The notes: generated by a model from the sequence alone, not told the origin. Counted from the first letter of the stretch, positions 23,323 to 34,370 are shown. The stretch: 64,000 nt of DNA from Cyrtodaria siliqua (GCA_037043455.1 JAWPHD010004481.1:26001-90000), one strand, 5' to 3'. Made by a program: numbers and translations.

Positions 23323-24800
23323 CTACTATTTGCTACTATAGCAATTGCTATAAACTGCTATAAATATCATAAACTACATCTACTGTTTACCCTTCCGTAT
23401 TCTATTTTATTTGTCCAAATGTCAAGTTACTCAACTTTATAGATATGTGTCTTCTTTCGAGTATGAAACATGTCATCTTTTTCTGCCAAAAACCTTTTTC
23501 TAAATTTTTTCATAACTTATGGAACACGTTTATGTAACAAGAGGTATGACAAGCATTTGAAGTTTTAAAACTAGTCATTCTTCGATCGCTTTATTTGATA
23601 AGTCGATGCTTGTTATTACCCCTTGGTAATCTACATCATGATGTAAAGTTTAGCATACAATTGTAATACAAGTAAAATATGTACATATCTCATGCCAATA
23701 TGCTTTAAACCATACATAAACATAGTCATATATTATTCAGTACATTTGTAAAAACTTTGTATTTATTACTAGGTCATGAAGGGGAGATAAATTTGTAATG
23801 CAAGAACTACAGATAAGCTAAGTATTCAAATATTTAACTGGCATTCGCCCTGCAAATTTTATTTTATGAAGCTTGCTCAGACTGCCATTCTTCCCTCATT
23901 CTAAATCCAATGGAACAAATACTAATTACAGACAAAAGATGGTAATAGTTCTATTATGAACAAGACAATGTCTTACAAGTTATCTCCCCTTACAAAAGAT
24001 AAAAAAGAACACATTGTCTTTAAACTAAATAGAACTAACAATGAAAGGTAATTATATTTAAGATATGGTATACAACTATCAATTGATATTTTAACAATCA
24101 CAATGTTTTTGTAATTAAAGATCACCCACTCATGACCTCAAGAATAGATAAAAAAGAAAAAATCCCCAATTAATAACTTTTCTACACATTATATATGATT
24201 TTTTTATCACTGTTATATTGTATATAATTGTATGCATAATATATTGTAAGGTGCATATAGGGATGGTCCTCCCCGACCCTCGTGCACCTATGACGGGGAG
24301 AATAAACGGACCACCACGTTGGTGGCACAATATTCTCTAACATAGATTTTAATTTTGTCTTTATCACCCTTGCAATTTCTCATTGCATATTGCACGTGAG
24401 ATTTTACAGGTTCAACCTTTTGGGCTATGCTGTACAACTGCGGTGCTTGGAACGATCCTCGGTTCGTGGAAAGAAAGCACAAGCGCAACAGGGAGACAAT
24501 ACATGGCACCGACGAGAGATTATGCCAGAATGTGTGGTATCCAAATGTAGAATATGGTATCCTAATTTAGAGAAAATACCATACATGGGACATATGTGGG
24601 ACTAGAAAGGATATTTTGTCATGATTGTAATGTTGTTTATTGTGTATTATTTCAGTCTATACATATTTGTTATAATAAAATAAATTGAATTTGCAGATTT
24701 TACCTTTTTAATCTGCCATATTTAAATGTTTCTATTCGAAAGAGTAAAATGAACATTTAGCAATTGTAAGAAACATTGCACATTGAAGTCTTATATAAAA
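23323..24800. other. Non-coding: LINE 3' UTR and unclassified flank
   Basis: AT-rich with no supported gene. A GGGGAGATAA phrase at about 23,779 and its complement TTATCTCCCC near 23,980 form a loose inverted pair. GGACCACCACGTTGGTGGCAC near 24,310 contains a small palindrome. The plus- and minus-strand open frames of 60-75 codons around 24,130-24,605 show no domain. Confidence 0.4.
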
Positions 24801-24917
24801 TTATGTCAGGGCCTCAATAATTATTTTCCACAGTAGAGGATTAACAAGTTTATGATCGTCTCTAGCTGTAAAATGTCCGTGATCTTTTGATTCTGGTGTG
24901 ATGTCTTTAAGTTCCAT
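24801..24917 (-). CDS. Small Polinton ORF, 38 aa, unknown function
   Basis: An intact 38-residue ORF, ATG at 24,917 and TAA at 24,801: starts MELKDITPESKDHGHF and ends with a hydrophobic PLLWKIIIEALT. It is too short for standard ORF lists. It lies right behind the fibre-like gene and its ATG is preceded by ATCTACTAATATGTATA, a version of the motif before the PLA2 and fibre genes; this placement supports it as a real gene of the element. I do not recognise a family. Confidence 0.5.
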   Translation of the reverse strand: MELKDITPESKDHGHFTARDDHKLVNPLLWKIIIEALT

Positions 24918-24934
24918 TATACATATTAGTAGAT
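24918..24934 (-). promoter_or_regulatory. Shared Polinton promoter motif, copy 3
   Basis: Minus-strand ATCTACTAATATGTATA ends directly at the ATG of the 38-residue ORF. It keeps the TCTA..(A)TAT.TATA layout of copies 1 and 2. Confidence 0.45.
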
Positions 24935-26331
24935 AAAATTAATCACCTTTGTAATACAGTTTAAAACTTGCTTTTTCAAAATTGAAAACTTGAGTGCTAC
25001 GTCCTATTCTTGGAGAAATGTCCCAATATGGAATTTTGGAAGATATGCTTCAAATGTTCCTTTTAGTATTCGTTTACCATTTTCTATTTTGGTTGAGCAT
25101 GTGTTTGATCAGTAACTGAAGTTATATTAAACAAACTAAACTGTTCTATATCAATGTCTGTATTTAAAACTGTATGTATAAGGTCTGCTTCAACTATATA
25201 GCGCCCGAGTTTATTAATAACGGGCCCTGCGTCAATATCAAAATGAAAATATTCTCCAATTTTTATAAGTGGATTGTTTACAAAAGTAAACGCACCAAGA
25301 AAAACATTACGTTTGGTTCTTTCAAGTGGTTTTCGTGTCGGGTATGATACATAATCACGGACATCTTGCATGATGCTCATTCCATCATCTATTGCAACTT
25401 CAAGAATTAGAATCCGACTTAAATAGTCCACCTTTACTCTTAACTCATCAATTATACCAAGAACTGCTGTGTGGCGACTATCAGACTTTTGACTAAACTG
25501 TTTCAATGAAGCTATTTCGCCATCAAACGCTTTGCTTCTTTCATCTTGGGCAGCTTTTAATTGCTTCGAAACACCATCAATAGCAGTTTCTAGTTTATCA
25601 TTGTCAATAGTTTGCTCAGAGCAGTCTCCAGCGTCTTGCTGCCAACCATTTTCTTTTTGATGTCTTCGAACTCTTTGTTGATATCGTCAACGTTAGTTTT
25701 TATCTGTTCATTTGATATTTTAATAGTAGCAAAAGCAGTTCTCATTTGTTTTGAAGCATCAGCAATAGCAGTTTCTAGTTCATTGTTATCAACCATTTGT
25801 TTATTGATTTCCTTAATTAGCTCATTAATACTTTCAACACCAACATGTATTTATTGGCCTAACTTTTTATAGAGATCACTCTCTTCCAATCCATCTTCTT
25901 TCTTTTCTAGCTTTTTCAAAGCATCACCCAAAAGTTTTATTTCATCTTTTAAACCATTTTGAATTTCAATTATTTTCTCACGGTTTGCTTGTAACTTTGT
26001 ATTTGACTTAGTTTATCATCAACACCTGTTGTTAAATTTTTCATCATGTCTGGAATTTGATCACTATTATAATCACGTATGATCTTTGCTACTCTTCTTA
26101 CAGTAAATTGCTTTGTTGCTGCATCATCTGCTTTATCTGGATTGCCAACATTGGTAATTTTATTATTATCCATGTTAAGAACACTTTTTAAAACATTTCC
26201 TGGTTTTTACCCTTGTGAAGATAATTAACTAAATGTTTTTGTTTTACATACTCAGACAGCACAATACCAAAATTTGTAATATTGACACTGCCAGTAGTAA
26301 CTTCCTAGCCAAGATCGTTCAAAATACCCAT
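24935..26331 (-). pseudogene. Fibre/penton-like structural protein of the Polinton, frameshifted
   Basis: Start at ATG 26,331 behind the best copy of the promoter motif. The first part (MGILNDLG, in-frame TAG, EVTTGSVNITNFGIVLSEYV) leads to a collar-like repeat MDNNKITNVGNPDKADDAATKQ (phage and viral fibre-like style) at 26,110-26,173. Then comes a long coiled coil with duplicated LETAI blocks at 25,500-25,900, and a beta-rich head-like domain at 25,084-25,400 (NVFLGAFTFVNNP, YFHFDIDAG). A further frame (GTFEAYLPKFHIG) continues to about 25,010. Several frame breaks. The stalk-plus-head layout suggests a receptor-binding fibre; function is inferred. Confidence 0.6.
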
Positions 26332-26350
26332 TATATATAATATGATTAGA
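26332..26350 (-). promoter_or_regulatory. Shared Polinton promoter motif, copy 1
   Basis: Minus-strand TCTAATCATATTATATATA lies directly before the ATG at 26,331. Eighteen bases are identical to the motif at the PLA2 gene start 11.5 kb away. The AT-rich core could act as a TATA-like element. Confidence 0.6.
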
Positions 26351-26482
26351 TTAAACTTTACCGATGAAGTTACGTTTTACTTACTTTCTAGGGCAGTTAT
26401 AAACAGAGATCTTCGATCTCTGTTATAAATAGCCGATGAAGTTACGCTTTGTTAACACCCTCGGGCGATCCAGATACAGAAT

Positions 26483-27485
26483 GATATATAGGGTCCTATA
26501 GAAACCACAGCATCCGAACGCAATGGCATCGTAGGTCCGCACTGTACTGCAAACAAGACTTCAAACTACAATGAAAGAGACAAAAAACAACAGAAAGGGT
26601 GGTGAAGACAGGGTTACCGACTTGGAACGGTCAGTAGGCAATAAGGCCTACTGGTTAGCTTGAATCGATTTTATATGCGCACAATCCTCGCTATTATCCT
26701 GTCTCCAGCGCCCAAATAGACAAGACAGTGTAAACAATAATACAATGAAAGAGACAAAAACAACAGAAAGGGTGGTGAAGACAGGGTTACCGACTTGGAA
26801 TGGTCAGTAGGCTATAAGGCCTACTGGTTAGCTTGAATCGATTTTATATGCGCACACTCCTCGCTATTATCCTGTCTTCAGCTCCCAAATAGACAAGACA
26901 GTGTAAACAAAACTACATCCCATCAAAAGGAAATCTCTAACAATAAAGTCCACATCCAGAGAAACTAACTAAAGATACACATACAAAATAATAAACATCT
27001 CAGGATGTATCCAGAATCGTACTGAACAACCATAGTAGTTGCAGCTAAAGAGAAAACCAATCTAGGGTACGACCAGAAAACCTGAGCGACAAAAGCTCAT
27101 GCACCCACCTCCCTTAGTTGGGGTTTCAGTAGGTACAATCATAGAGTCCCAAGAGGTAGTCCAGTCATCGCACAAGTGAAAAGTGAAGCGTAATGACTGA
27201 CTGTAGAGGGGTCAATCACTAAACATGCAGTGTTCTGTAAAACCAAAGGGTTATATCCTTTTCTGACGAACTTAATGATTAAATTTGTAAATCGGTCAGG
27301 AAACCCGTCAGAACCCTTTAACTTTCGAAGTTTATAGACCACATCTCCATAAAATGAGGGTTGTGATATGCCTAGTCGCAGAAGTGTTTTAAGGTTGGTT
27401 TTGTACTTTTCCAGCAGGCCCTCGTTGCGGCGGTAGATTTAGAGTAAGATCTACGTAGTTTGTGATAACGAAAACCCTGCTGAAG
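26483..27485 (-). mobile_element. RT element (YLDD type), subfamily 1, truncated, antisense
   Basis: It separates the Polinton ATPase from the fibre-like gene. The coding C-terminus (27,130-27,485; QQGFRYHKL, FYGDVVYKLRKLKG, ACLVIDPSTV) is homologous to the plus-strand RT at 16,700-17,542 and shows frame breaks near 27,410-27,440. The 3' non-coding part to 26,483 holds the hairpin and the terminus TATAGGGTCCTATAG. Internally, 26,730-26,900 repeats 26,560-26,730, a partial tandem duplication of about 170 bp. Confidence 0.8.
26560..26905. repeat. Tandem duplication of about 170-180 bp within RT-element tail
   Basis: The block AATGAAAGAGACAAAAA...GTAAACAA at about 26,570-26,735 recurs at 26,744-26,910 with few changes. 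It duplicates the hairpin segment, so this copy has two hairpins. The other copies of the element have one. Confidence 0.75.
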
Positions 27486-28050
27486 AAGTTTACTTGTAAT
27501 AACTTGATTTCGAGCAAGCCGTATTGCTTGTCAATCGCTTTTTTATACTGATCTTTGCTGACATCTTGCTCGTTGGAAAGCATACCCAGCTCACGATTAA
27601 CTGGAGTCGCAAAGAAGATGTAACGAGAGCAATTCAACCGAATGTCTTTGGGTGTTTTTTAATAAGTAAATTACACAACAACTTTTGTGTCTTCCCTGGA
27701 TGAAATAATTAATAATATCGTTTTGATTGCGTTCACAAACATAATCATCAAAAAATGACTATCTTTTGATTATCTTAATCTAAAGTATCCACAGGGATAA
27801 TTTCATCATTTGAACATTGTAATATGTCTTCAACTAGGATTTTATTCTTTTTTGCTATTTTTTCAAGTTTTTGTGATAAGACCTGATACTTGGACTGCTC
27901 CAAGTTTATAGCAAATAAATAACTCGTGTCATAGTAAACTAAAGGTTTTAATAGCATGTGAACTAATGTGTTTGTCTTGCCAGAACCTGAATTACCGCAT
28001 ATAAGCCTTCTAAAACGACAGTCTGGCATGAAGTTCCATATCTGTTTAAA
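27470..28050 (-). pseudogene. Polinton packaging ATPase (FtsK/HerA type), disrupted
   Basis: A genome-packaging ATPase of the FtsK/HerA superfamily as in Polintons and other double-jelly-roll DNA viruses. Walker A reads CGNSGSGKT at 27,973-27,999. The Walker B-like stretch KIVIFDDYV lies at about 27,735-27,765 but in a different frame, followed by GRHK. The C-terminal part KTPKDIRLNCSRYIFF continues at 27,590-27,660 in yet another frame. The N-terminus is cut by the RT element at 28,053 and the 3' end meets the other RT copy at about 27,480. Not functional. Confidence 0.85.
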
Positions 28051-28052
28051 AA

Positions 28053-28705
28053 TGAGATATAGGGTCCTATAGAAACCACAGCGTCCGAACGCAATGGCAT
28101 CGTAGGTCCGCACTGTACTGCAAACAAGGATTTGAAAATACAATGAAAGAGACAAAAAACAACAGAAAGGGTGGTGAAGACAGGTTTACCGACTTGGAAC
28201 GGTCAGTAGGCAATAAGGCCTACTGGTTGGCTTGCATCGACTTTATATGCGCAAAATCCCCGCTATTATCCTGTCTTCAGCGCCCAAATAGACAAGACAG
28301 TGTAAACAAAACTACATCCCATCAAATGGAATTCTCTAACAATAAAGTCCACATCCAGAGAAACGAACAAAAGAAACACATACAAAAAAAAATAAAAAAA
28401 TAAACATCTCAGGACGTATCCAGAATCGTTCTGAACAACCATAGTAGTTGCAGCTAAAGAGAAAATCAATCTAGGGTACGACCAGAAAACTCGAGGGACG
28501 AGAGCTCATGCACCCTCCTCCCTTAGTTGGGGTTTCAGTAGGTACAATCATAAGAGTCCCAAGAGGTAGTCCAGTCATTCGCACAAGTGAAAAGTGAAGC
28601 GTAATGACTGACTGTAGAGGGGTCAATCACTAAATAAGCAGTGCGCTGTAAAACCAAAGGGTTATACCATTTTCTGACGAACTTCCTGATTAAATTTCAT
28701 TAAAA
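28053..28705 (-). mobile_element. RT element (YLDD type), subfamily 1, truncated, antisense
   Basis: A second antisense copy, nearly identical to 26,483-27,135, with the hairpin at about 28,200-28,225 and the terminus at 28,053 (GATATAGGGTCCTATAG). It keeps only about 150 bp of coding C-terminus (28,555-28,705). It inserted in or beside the Polinton ATPase N-terminus. Open frames that run from this copy into the ATPase are artefacts. Confidence 0.8.
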
Positions 28706-29920
28706 ATAGAATCATGAAAATCTGTCAAATAGTTTCAGAGGAGTAGTCGCTACACGTTTTTACTATATAACGTTATGTAAACAAATATAGCCACTGACAG
28801 CCATATTTAATGTCGAATCAAAATGATGTTCAACAAGGACCAACATCATGTCATGCTGATCATTTTAGTTTTTAGTTTAAACTTATTTATTTTACATCGA
28901 TTGTAACGAAAGCTCTATGAACTTATTGGAATCACTCTCGATGTCTTCCTGGGTAGAACCAGTACTAAGCAATGCAGATAAAGTGTCTTGCTTAGGGACA
29001 CATCTAATTCTGACGTTTTTACGTCAAAGTGATTACATTTTAAATCATAACAATTTAATAGAGGGGTCATAGAAAGCATCTGAGTTTTCTTTTTCTTTAA
29101 ATATTGTTTACAGTTTGTTTTTTTCGTCAAATCATTTAAGTACCGTGATACCATAGAACACCATGCTAAATGATACTGGATATATCAATCGAGACTTCCA
29201 TTTCAAATACTTCAAGATTGCCGTGTGTCCCTTTAATTACACATTGCGTAAACATCTGGGTGACGACATAAATTCTGAAACTTCACAGGAATGTTGCACT
29301 TGATGTCTAGTTTTTCTAGCAACATTTGAGGTCGGCCGAAAATTCAAGATGGCCGCCGCGTCTAAAAATAAATTGTAGCACCTACTTCTTGAAAACTATA
29401 AGTGATATTGATATAAGCCTTTCTCTAAATTGATCAGCATGACATGATGTTGGTCTTCTAGCAAAATTCCAGGTCGGTCGGAAATTCAACATGGCCACCA
29501 TGGCTAAAAATAGATTTTAAAAAAAGCAAATTTTAAGTGATATTGATATGGGACTTTTTTTCTAAAATGATCAGCATGACATGATGTTGAAAATTACTTT
29601 GCTGCCAGTGGCTATCTTTGTTTACATGAGATATATATAGTAACTACTTGACAGATGTTCATGAAACTTCACAGGAATGCTGATCCAGCTGTCAAATCCT
29701 ATCAGTAGAGCTTCAAGGTCATTGACCTCTTGTTAATTCGAGCTTTGCCATAGTTGTTCAAAAGTTTAATATATTTTACAGCTCAGATAAGTAGTAAAAC
29801 CAGCCATATCTGAAAAATGTATAGCTCTGCGGCGAGTCTAATTGCATATATAGTTATTATTATGTTTTAAGCAATATAGTATTTTCACGAAAACGTATTA
29901 CATCAGTTGAACTAATCCTT
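28705..29920. repeat. Non-coding, with repeated ATGATCAGCATGACATGATG block
   Basis: The phrase TGATCAGCATGACATGATGT occurs at about 29,437 and 29,568 in direct orientation and near 28,837-28,862 in inverted orientation. The flanking sequence GTGGCTAT.TTTGTTTACAT is also inverted between 28,770-28,800 and 29,605-29,625. This looks like an old non-autonomous element with inverted ends around 28,770 and 29,640. No gene supported. Confidence 0.5.
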
Positions 29921-32300
29921 CTATATATCGTGATCATCACTGTCTTCAAACCCAATAGCAGCCACTCTTTTGACTTCCATATCTCCCCCTTCTTCAGTGT
30001 CAGGCTCGATGATAGTTTCAACCAACTGTTGAGGCACAGTATAATTATTGTTCCAGTTAAATTCGATCATTTGGTATATTTTCATTTTTCACCCGCTTGT
30101 TTCTGGGTCTGGTAGGTCAACCTATCGTTGTTCAGCAATCAACCGCATAAAAACTAGGTAGCTTACACATTTTACATTTATCATCGAAGATCGACACGGC
30201 GGCAACACATTCCATTGTAGATTATTCAAAACATCAGAGTTGTAGTCTTGGAATATTCGTGAAAACATGTCATACCTAACGTTACTGACGTCCATGTGCT
30301 GAGGTTTGTCATATAAGCTTCACACAAATTTATCAACGTTTTCTTGAAGATCATCCGTACATTTATGCTGATGGGATGTTCGAGCAACGTCAAAACTGGA
30401 ACAAACTTTGTGTGCTTTTAAATCATCTTCCATGGGACTGCATTGCTTCTCTATACCAAGGGAATGGTGGTATCACATCCTGCTAAAGAAGGATAAAAAT
30501 ATCGGACAGGGAAAGCAGCATTAAAGGACGACAGTCAACCACAAAACACAAAAACAAACACGCAAACAGACAAACGAAAAGGCAAAAGTAATAAAAAATG
30601 CAAACGACATCACAAACATAAAAGGGTTGACAATAGGGCTACCGCCTTGGAACGGTCAGTGGCAAAGTAGGCCACTGGGGGTTTAAACCGGTTCTAGGGT
30701 GCACCAAACCTCACACTTACCCTACTGTCATCCCATTAAAACAGGATAGTGTAAATAAAGAAATCCCTGCCATGATCTAATCTCTAACCAACAAGGCAGC
30801 ATCAATAGGCAATAAGTAAAACACAAATATGCTCGTGTAAATATAATACAAAAAACAATAGCCTAGAAAGCCACAATGAAGGTACTCAATGACTTGGCAG
30901 AAGCCAGATCAGTAAGAGAATACACCATTAAGGGCACGACAAGAAAGATCATGGACAAACATCAAACGCCACCGTCCCAATGGGCTTTAGGTAGGCGTCA
31001 TCATAGGGTCCACAGCCTGTCCGGTCACCGTACAATTAAAGAGGAAAGCATAGTGGCGAACTGTAAAGGGATCCACCACCAAGCATGCAGTACGTTGCAA
31101 AATGATAGGGTCATAACCTCTTTTAGCAATGTTTCAGTGTGAGTGGTACTGACCAAATATCAGATGAGAGCCCTTAACCTCAACAATTTGTTTAACATTC
31201 AACAGTCTTCTTGTATTACCGATCTCAGTGTCAAGCAGGACACTTGGTTGTATTCTTCAAACAAATTTTGCTGGCAGATTAGTACGTCTGTGTCAGGAGA
31301 ACGTACCACGATTACGTTACTGATGGATGTTGGTGAGGATTTACATATATGAAGACAATTTAGAATCACTCCGGTGTCTGCTTCACCTTATGTTCACCTT
31401 GTGATGAACATCTTTTAATAGCCATCTTCAATGGTACACCGGCGACGTTTTCTCCCAGATATAGTAGATTTCACGGCCGCGGAGCTTTGGTGCATATTTG
31501 TTTCCACTGGTCGCACATGAGATGTATCAGTTGTGTTTTGCTGTCATCATTACTCCTGAAACTCGTTCAGTCTCAATGGGTCTTCGTTTTTCGGTGCCAA
31601 CCACGGGAATGTTGGAGTTCCCCTTGCCACTTACGCTCAAACGACTTGATGTATCTAAGGAAGTAGGTGTCTGTCACAAAGACGACTCATTATGCCTTGA
31701 GAAGACGTTCAAACACCAGCTCTACCCAGTCTCCAAACGTATCATGCACCAAAGGTAGGCTCTGAAGTGTTGCTTTACCTTCAAACACTTACACAGCATC
31801 CTCAGTAGATCTATGTAAGGTTAGCTCAACTGATGCCTCTAAACAGTCAATCAATTTGGCTTTGTCGGTTTTAACTGAGATACCATCAGCGGTTGCAAGG
31901 GATCAGGACCCAGAGGTTACGATTGGGTCAACTCAATATTTGTCTCATGCTTGACACATGCGAAAAACAATTGACCAAATGTATTGCGTTCGGCTTTGAC
32001 CTGTTTTTTGCATGTAAGCTTCTTGGACTCTTCAGTAAATGCGAAGGTTGTCAATGTTGTTCTCTTGATTGGAATGTGGAATAAAGTCGGCTCGTCTTGT
32101 CAATTTACCGCTCTTTGACAATGTCATGGCGTCTCTCCAGCAGGTGAGGCTTGTAAAAGATCATCAGCAACTTCTCTCTGTTGGAACACTGGACGATTGT
32201 CAGAATAAATCGTCATCTCGCAATCAACTCGGAATTGGTTTGTGTAGCATCAAGATATCTCCTCATGTCTTTCTCACTGCCTTTTGTCTGGGTGGTTGAG
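29920..32300 (-). pseudogene. Degraded member of an unnamed gene family, split by RT element
   Basis: Translating the minus strand from 32,300 downwards gives a low-quality but continuous protein signal in one main frame with many stops: TADGISVKTDKAKLIDCLEA and a THDTFGDWVELVF-like stretch at 31,700-31,900, FVTDTYFLRYIKSFER at about 31,640, then SPDTDVLI near 31,290. After the RT copy at 30,495-31,135 the signal resumes (KCKMCKLPSFYAVD near 30,150) and fades near 29,930. I recognise the style as a multi-copy metazoan family that may itself be transposon-derived but cannot name it. Confidence 0.4.
30495..31135 (-). mobile_element. RT element (YLDD type), subfamily 2, truncated, antisense
   Basis: Reverse-complement match to 17,390-18,035: a coding end of about 190 bp (RTACLVVDPF-like in reverse) and the 3' region with hairpin 30,657-30,677. 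The terminus near 30,495 (AAAAATATCGGACAGG) equals that at 18,035. It splits the degraded gene above. Confidence 0.8.
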
Positions 32301-33117
32301 ATTCTTTGTACGAGGAAGTAACATCTGATGTTTTCTATTTGGAGAATGACCTCTACCTTCTTTGCTCTACAGTTGCGTGTAATGCACCAACGGTAGTACG
32401 CCATCGATTTTAACCGAACTATTTTGAACTTGTAGATATTAACTGTTTTGATCACGGGTCTTGTTGACCTAATTTAAAATGATGTACTATATGTTGTCTA
32501 TCTATCTATGCTGCAAACTGATTATTTGCAGGAGTACCATGTTTAATTCTTACACAACTCTCCGTATAACCCTGATCTATCACCATGTGATTTCTGGTTA
32601 AATCTTACCTGAGAATTCGACGGCTGGAGTCACGTAATTTCGTCGGAAGTGCACTTATTAAGTGCAATAACAGTATCCCAAATATCGCCTTTTAAATGCA
32701 TTTACAGATCAGAAACGTGTGTTTTTGGTGAAGGGAGACACTTTTAGGGACTGGAATAGTAATTTACAACCTGGGAATACGTTACTGGGTGAAGCTCCAT
32801 ACTGATTAATATTTTTCAAAATCCCCTCGTATAAGCTATACATACTATGTTGCATTTCAACTAATGTTGAGGATGTATGCAATTCTTTTTAAAAAACGAT
32901 ACTGTAACGGTAACGAATATCAAATAGAGGTCACGCCCTTATTCCAACACTCTCAGATGACACGCATACTAAATGGTGTAGCAAATGCAATGTACCCTTC
33001 AACATTTCCACTGGTGGGGAGTTGGGAGGCGGTCTATTGGTAACTGAAGTTATATAAGGTTTCAATATAAATCATACTGCATTCACCTCGCATGGGACCG
33101 GTTCAAATAAAAATGTC
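32300..33117. other. Non-coding, no feature recognised
   Basis: No domain-bearing ORF and no clear repeat. The short minus-strand frame at 32,213-32,455 runs out of the degraded gene and is not supported on its own. Confidence 0.4.
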
Positions 33118-33390
33118 ATAAAAAACGTCCCATGGCAAGCAAACGAAAAGAAAAGGTCCCATGGTTTGTCGCGGCAAAACAAGTACCTGTCCCATGCCAT
33201 TTTGCATGGTCCATAAGCATCCATTTATGGTCAAAGATCACTGCTTCAATATTTGTATTGTTGAAAGTTGTGGCCAAAAAAATACTTTAAAAAGTGTACA
33301 TCCCATGGCAAGCAAGCGGAAAAACATTATCGTCAAATGGTTTGTCGCAACAAAATAGTACCTGTTCCACGCCATTTTGCACCGAACCTA
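33118..33390 (+). repeat. Diverged tandem duplication, about 177-bp period
   Basis: TCCCATGGCAAGCAA at 33,130 recurs at 33,301, followed in both by GGTTTGTCGC, CAAAA, GTACCTGT and CATTTTGCA. Substitutions and gaps mark it as old. Confidence 0.7.
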
Positions 33391-33399
33391 ACCCCCCGA

Positions 33400-34370
33400 T
33401 AAATTTTGCCTGGTTCCTTACACGAAAGGGGACATAATCCATAAACGACCGATCAAACGTGCACATGTTGTGACTAAACCAGCCAACAATAACACAAGGA
33501 AATTAAAGTTTCAACTTCCTTGTCTTCAGATTTTTAAAAAAATACGATCTTTATTTATGACAAGTCAAGGATCGTAAAATATGCTTCAGTGGTAAGATAT
33601 GTTTACTTATTTGTTATGAAGTGTTTACTTTTGATTCTTAAAACTTCTTTATCTCTGACAACATTATCTGAACAAGTTCAGTTTACCGCAGATAGACTCT
33701 GGATTGTAATTACGCCATCGCTGAATTGGTATCAGTTTTTAAAGAGGGACGAAGTGCGATCGCTGCCAATCCAAATAAAAATGCAACCATTTCTATTTGC
33801 TAAAATAGTAAATCGACTAAAAACATGTTTAATATGTACATTCGGTTAATTATTGTATTCGGAAAGGTTTGACCTGGTATAACGACCACTTGGCGACATT
33901 TTGTTTGTGAATTCGTAACTGTTATTTCATTATGAGATGCATATAATTTCTATCAGTAATACTCGTAACTAAATACATGTACTTCAATCACAACATAACC
34001 TCATATCAGTGAAGCATGATACGAATTAAAGTAGCTATCCCGCCAACACAGCCAAATTTTACAACATGTGTACACCGTTTCTTAACCTACTGAAAACGAG
34101 GTATATATATAATTTACATATTTTGAGAATCCAAACTCTAATACGTAATATAAACCGCTTTAACCAACCAGGTCAAACCAAAAAAATGTAGCGTCAATTT
34201 AAGGGTTACCAACTCATACTTCATTTAACGCATATTCAATCACGGGTATTTTAAAACCCGTTGAATAAATATATACTTTTAATCGGAACATATACATGAT
34301 TATATGACCCTGGGATGAAAATTGAAATATAGTTTTATCTGAACACCTGGCTAGAGTTTTTGATATACGG
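33400..34370. other. Non-coding, no feature recognised
   Basis: AT-rich. The 86-codon plus-strand frame at 33,589-33,849 shows no domain. Confidence 0.4.

Noticed and set aside
27775..28155. A 126-codon ATPase ORF starting at 28,155
   Set aside because: The first 35 or so codons are RT-element 3' sequence; the ATPase signal begins only after 28,053. It is a chimera from the insertion.
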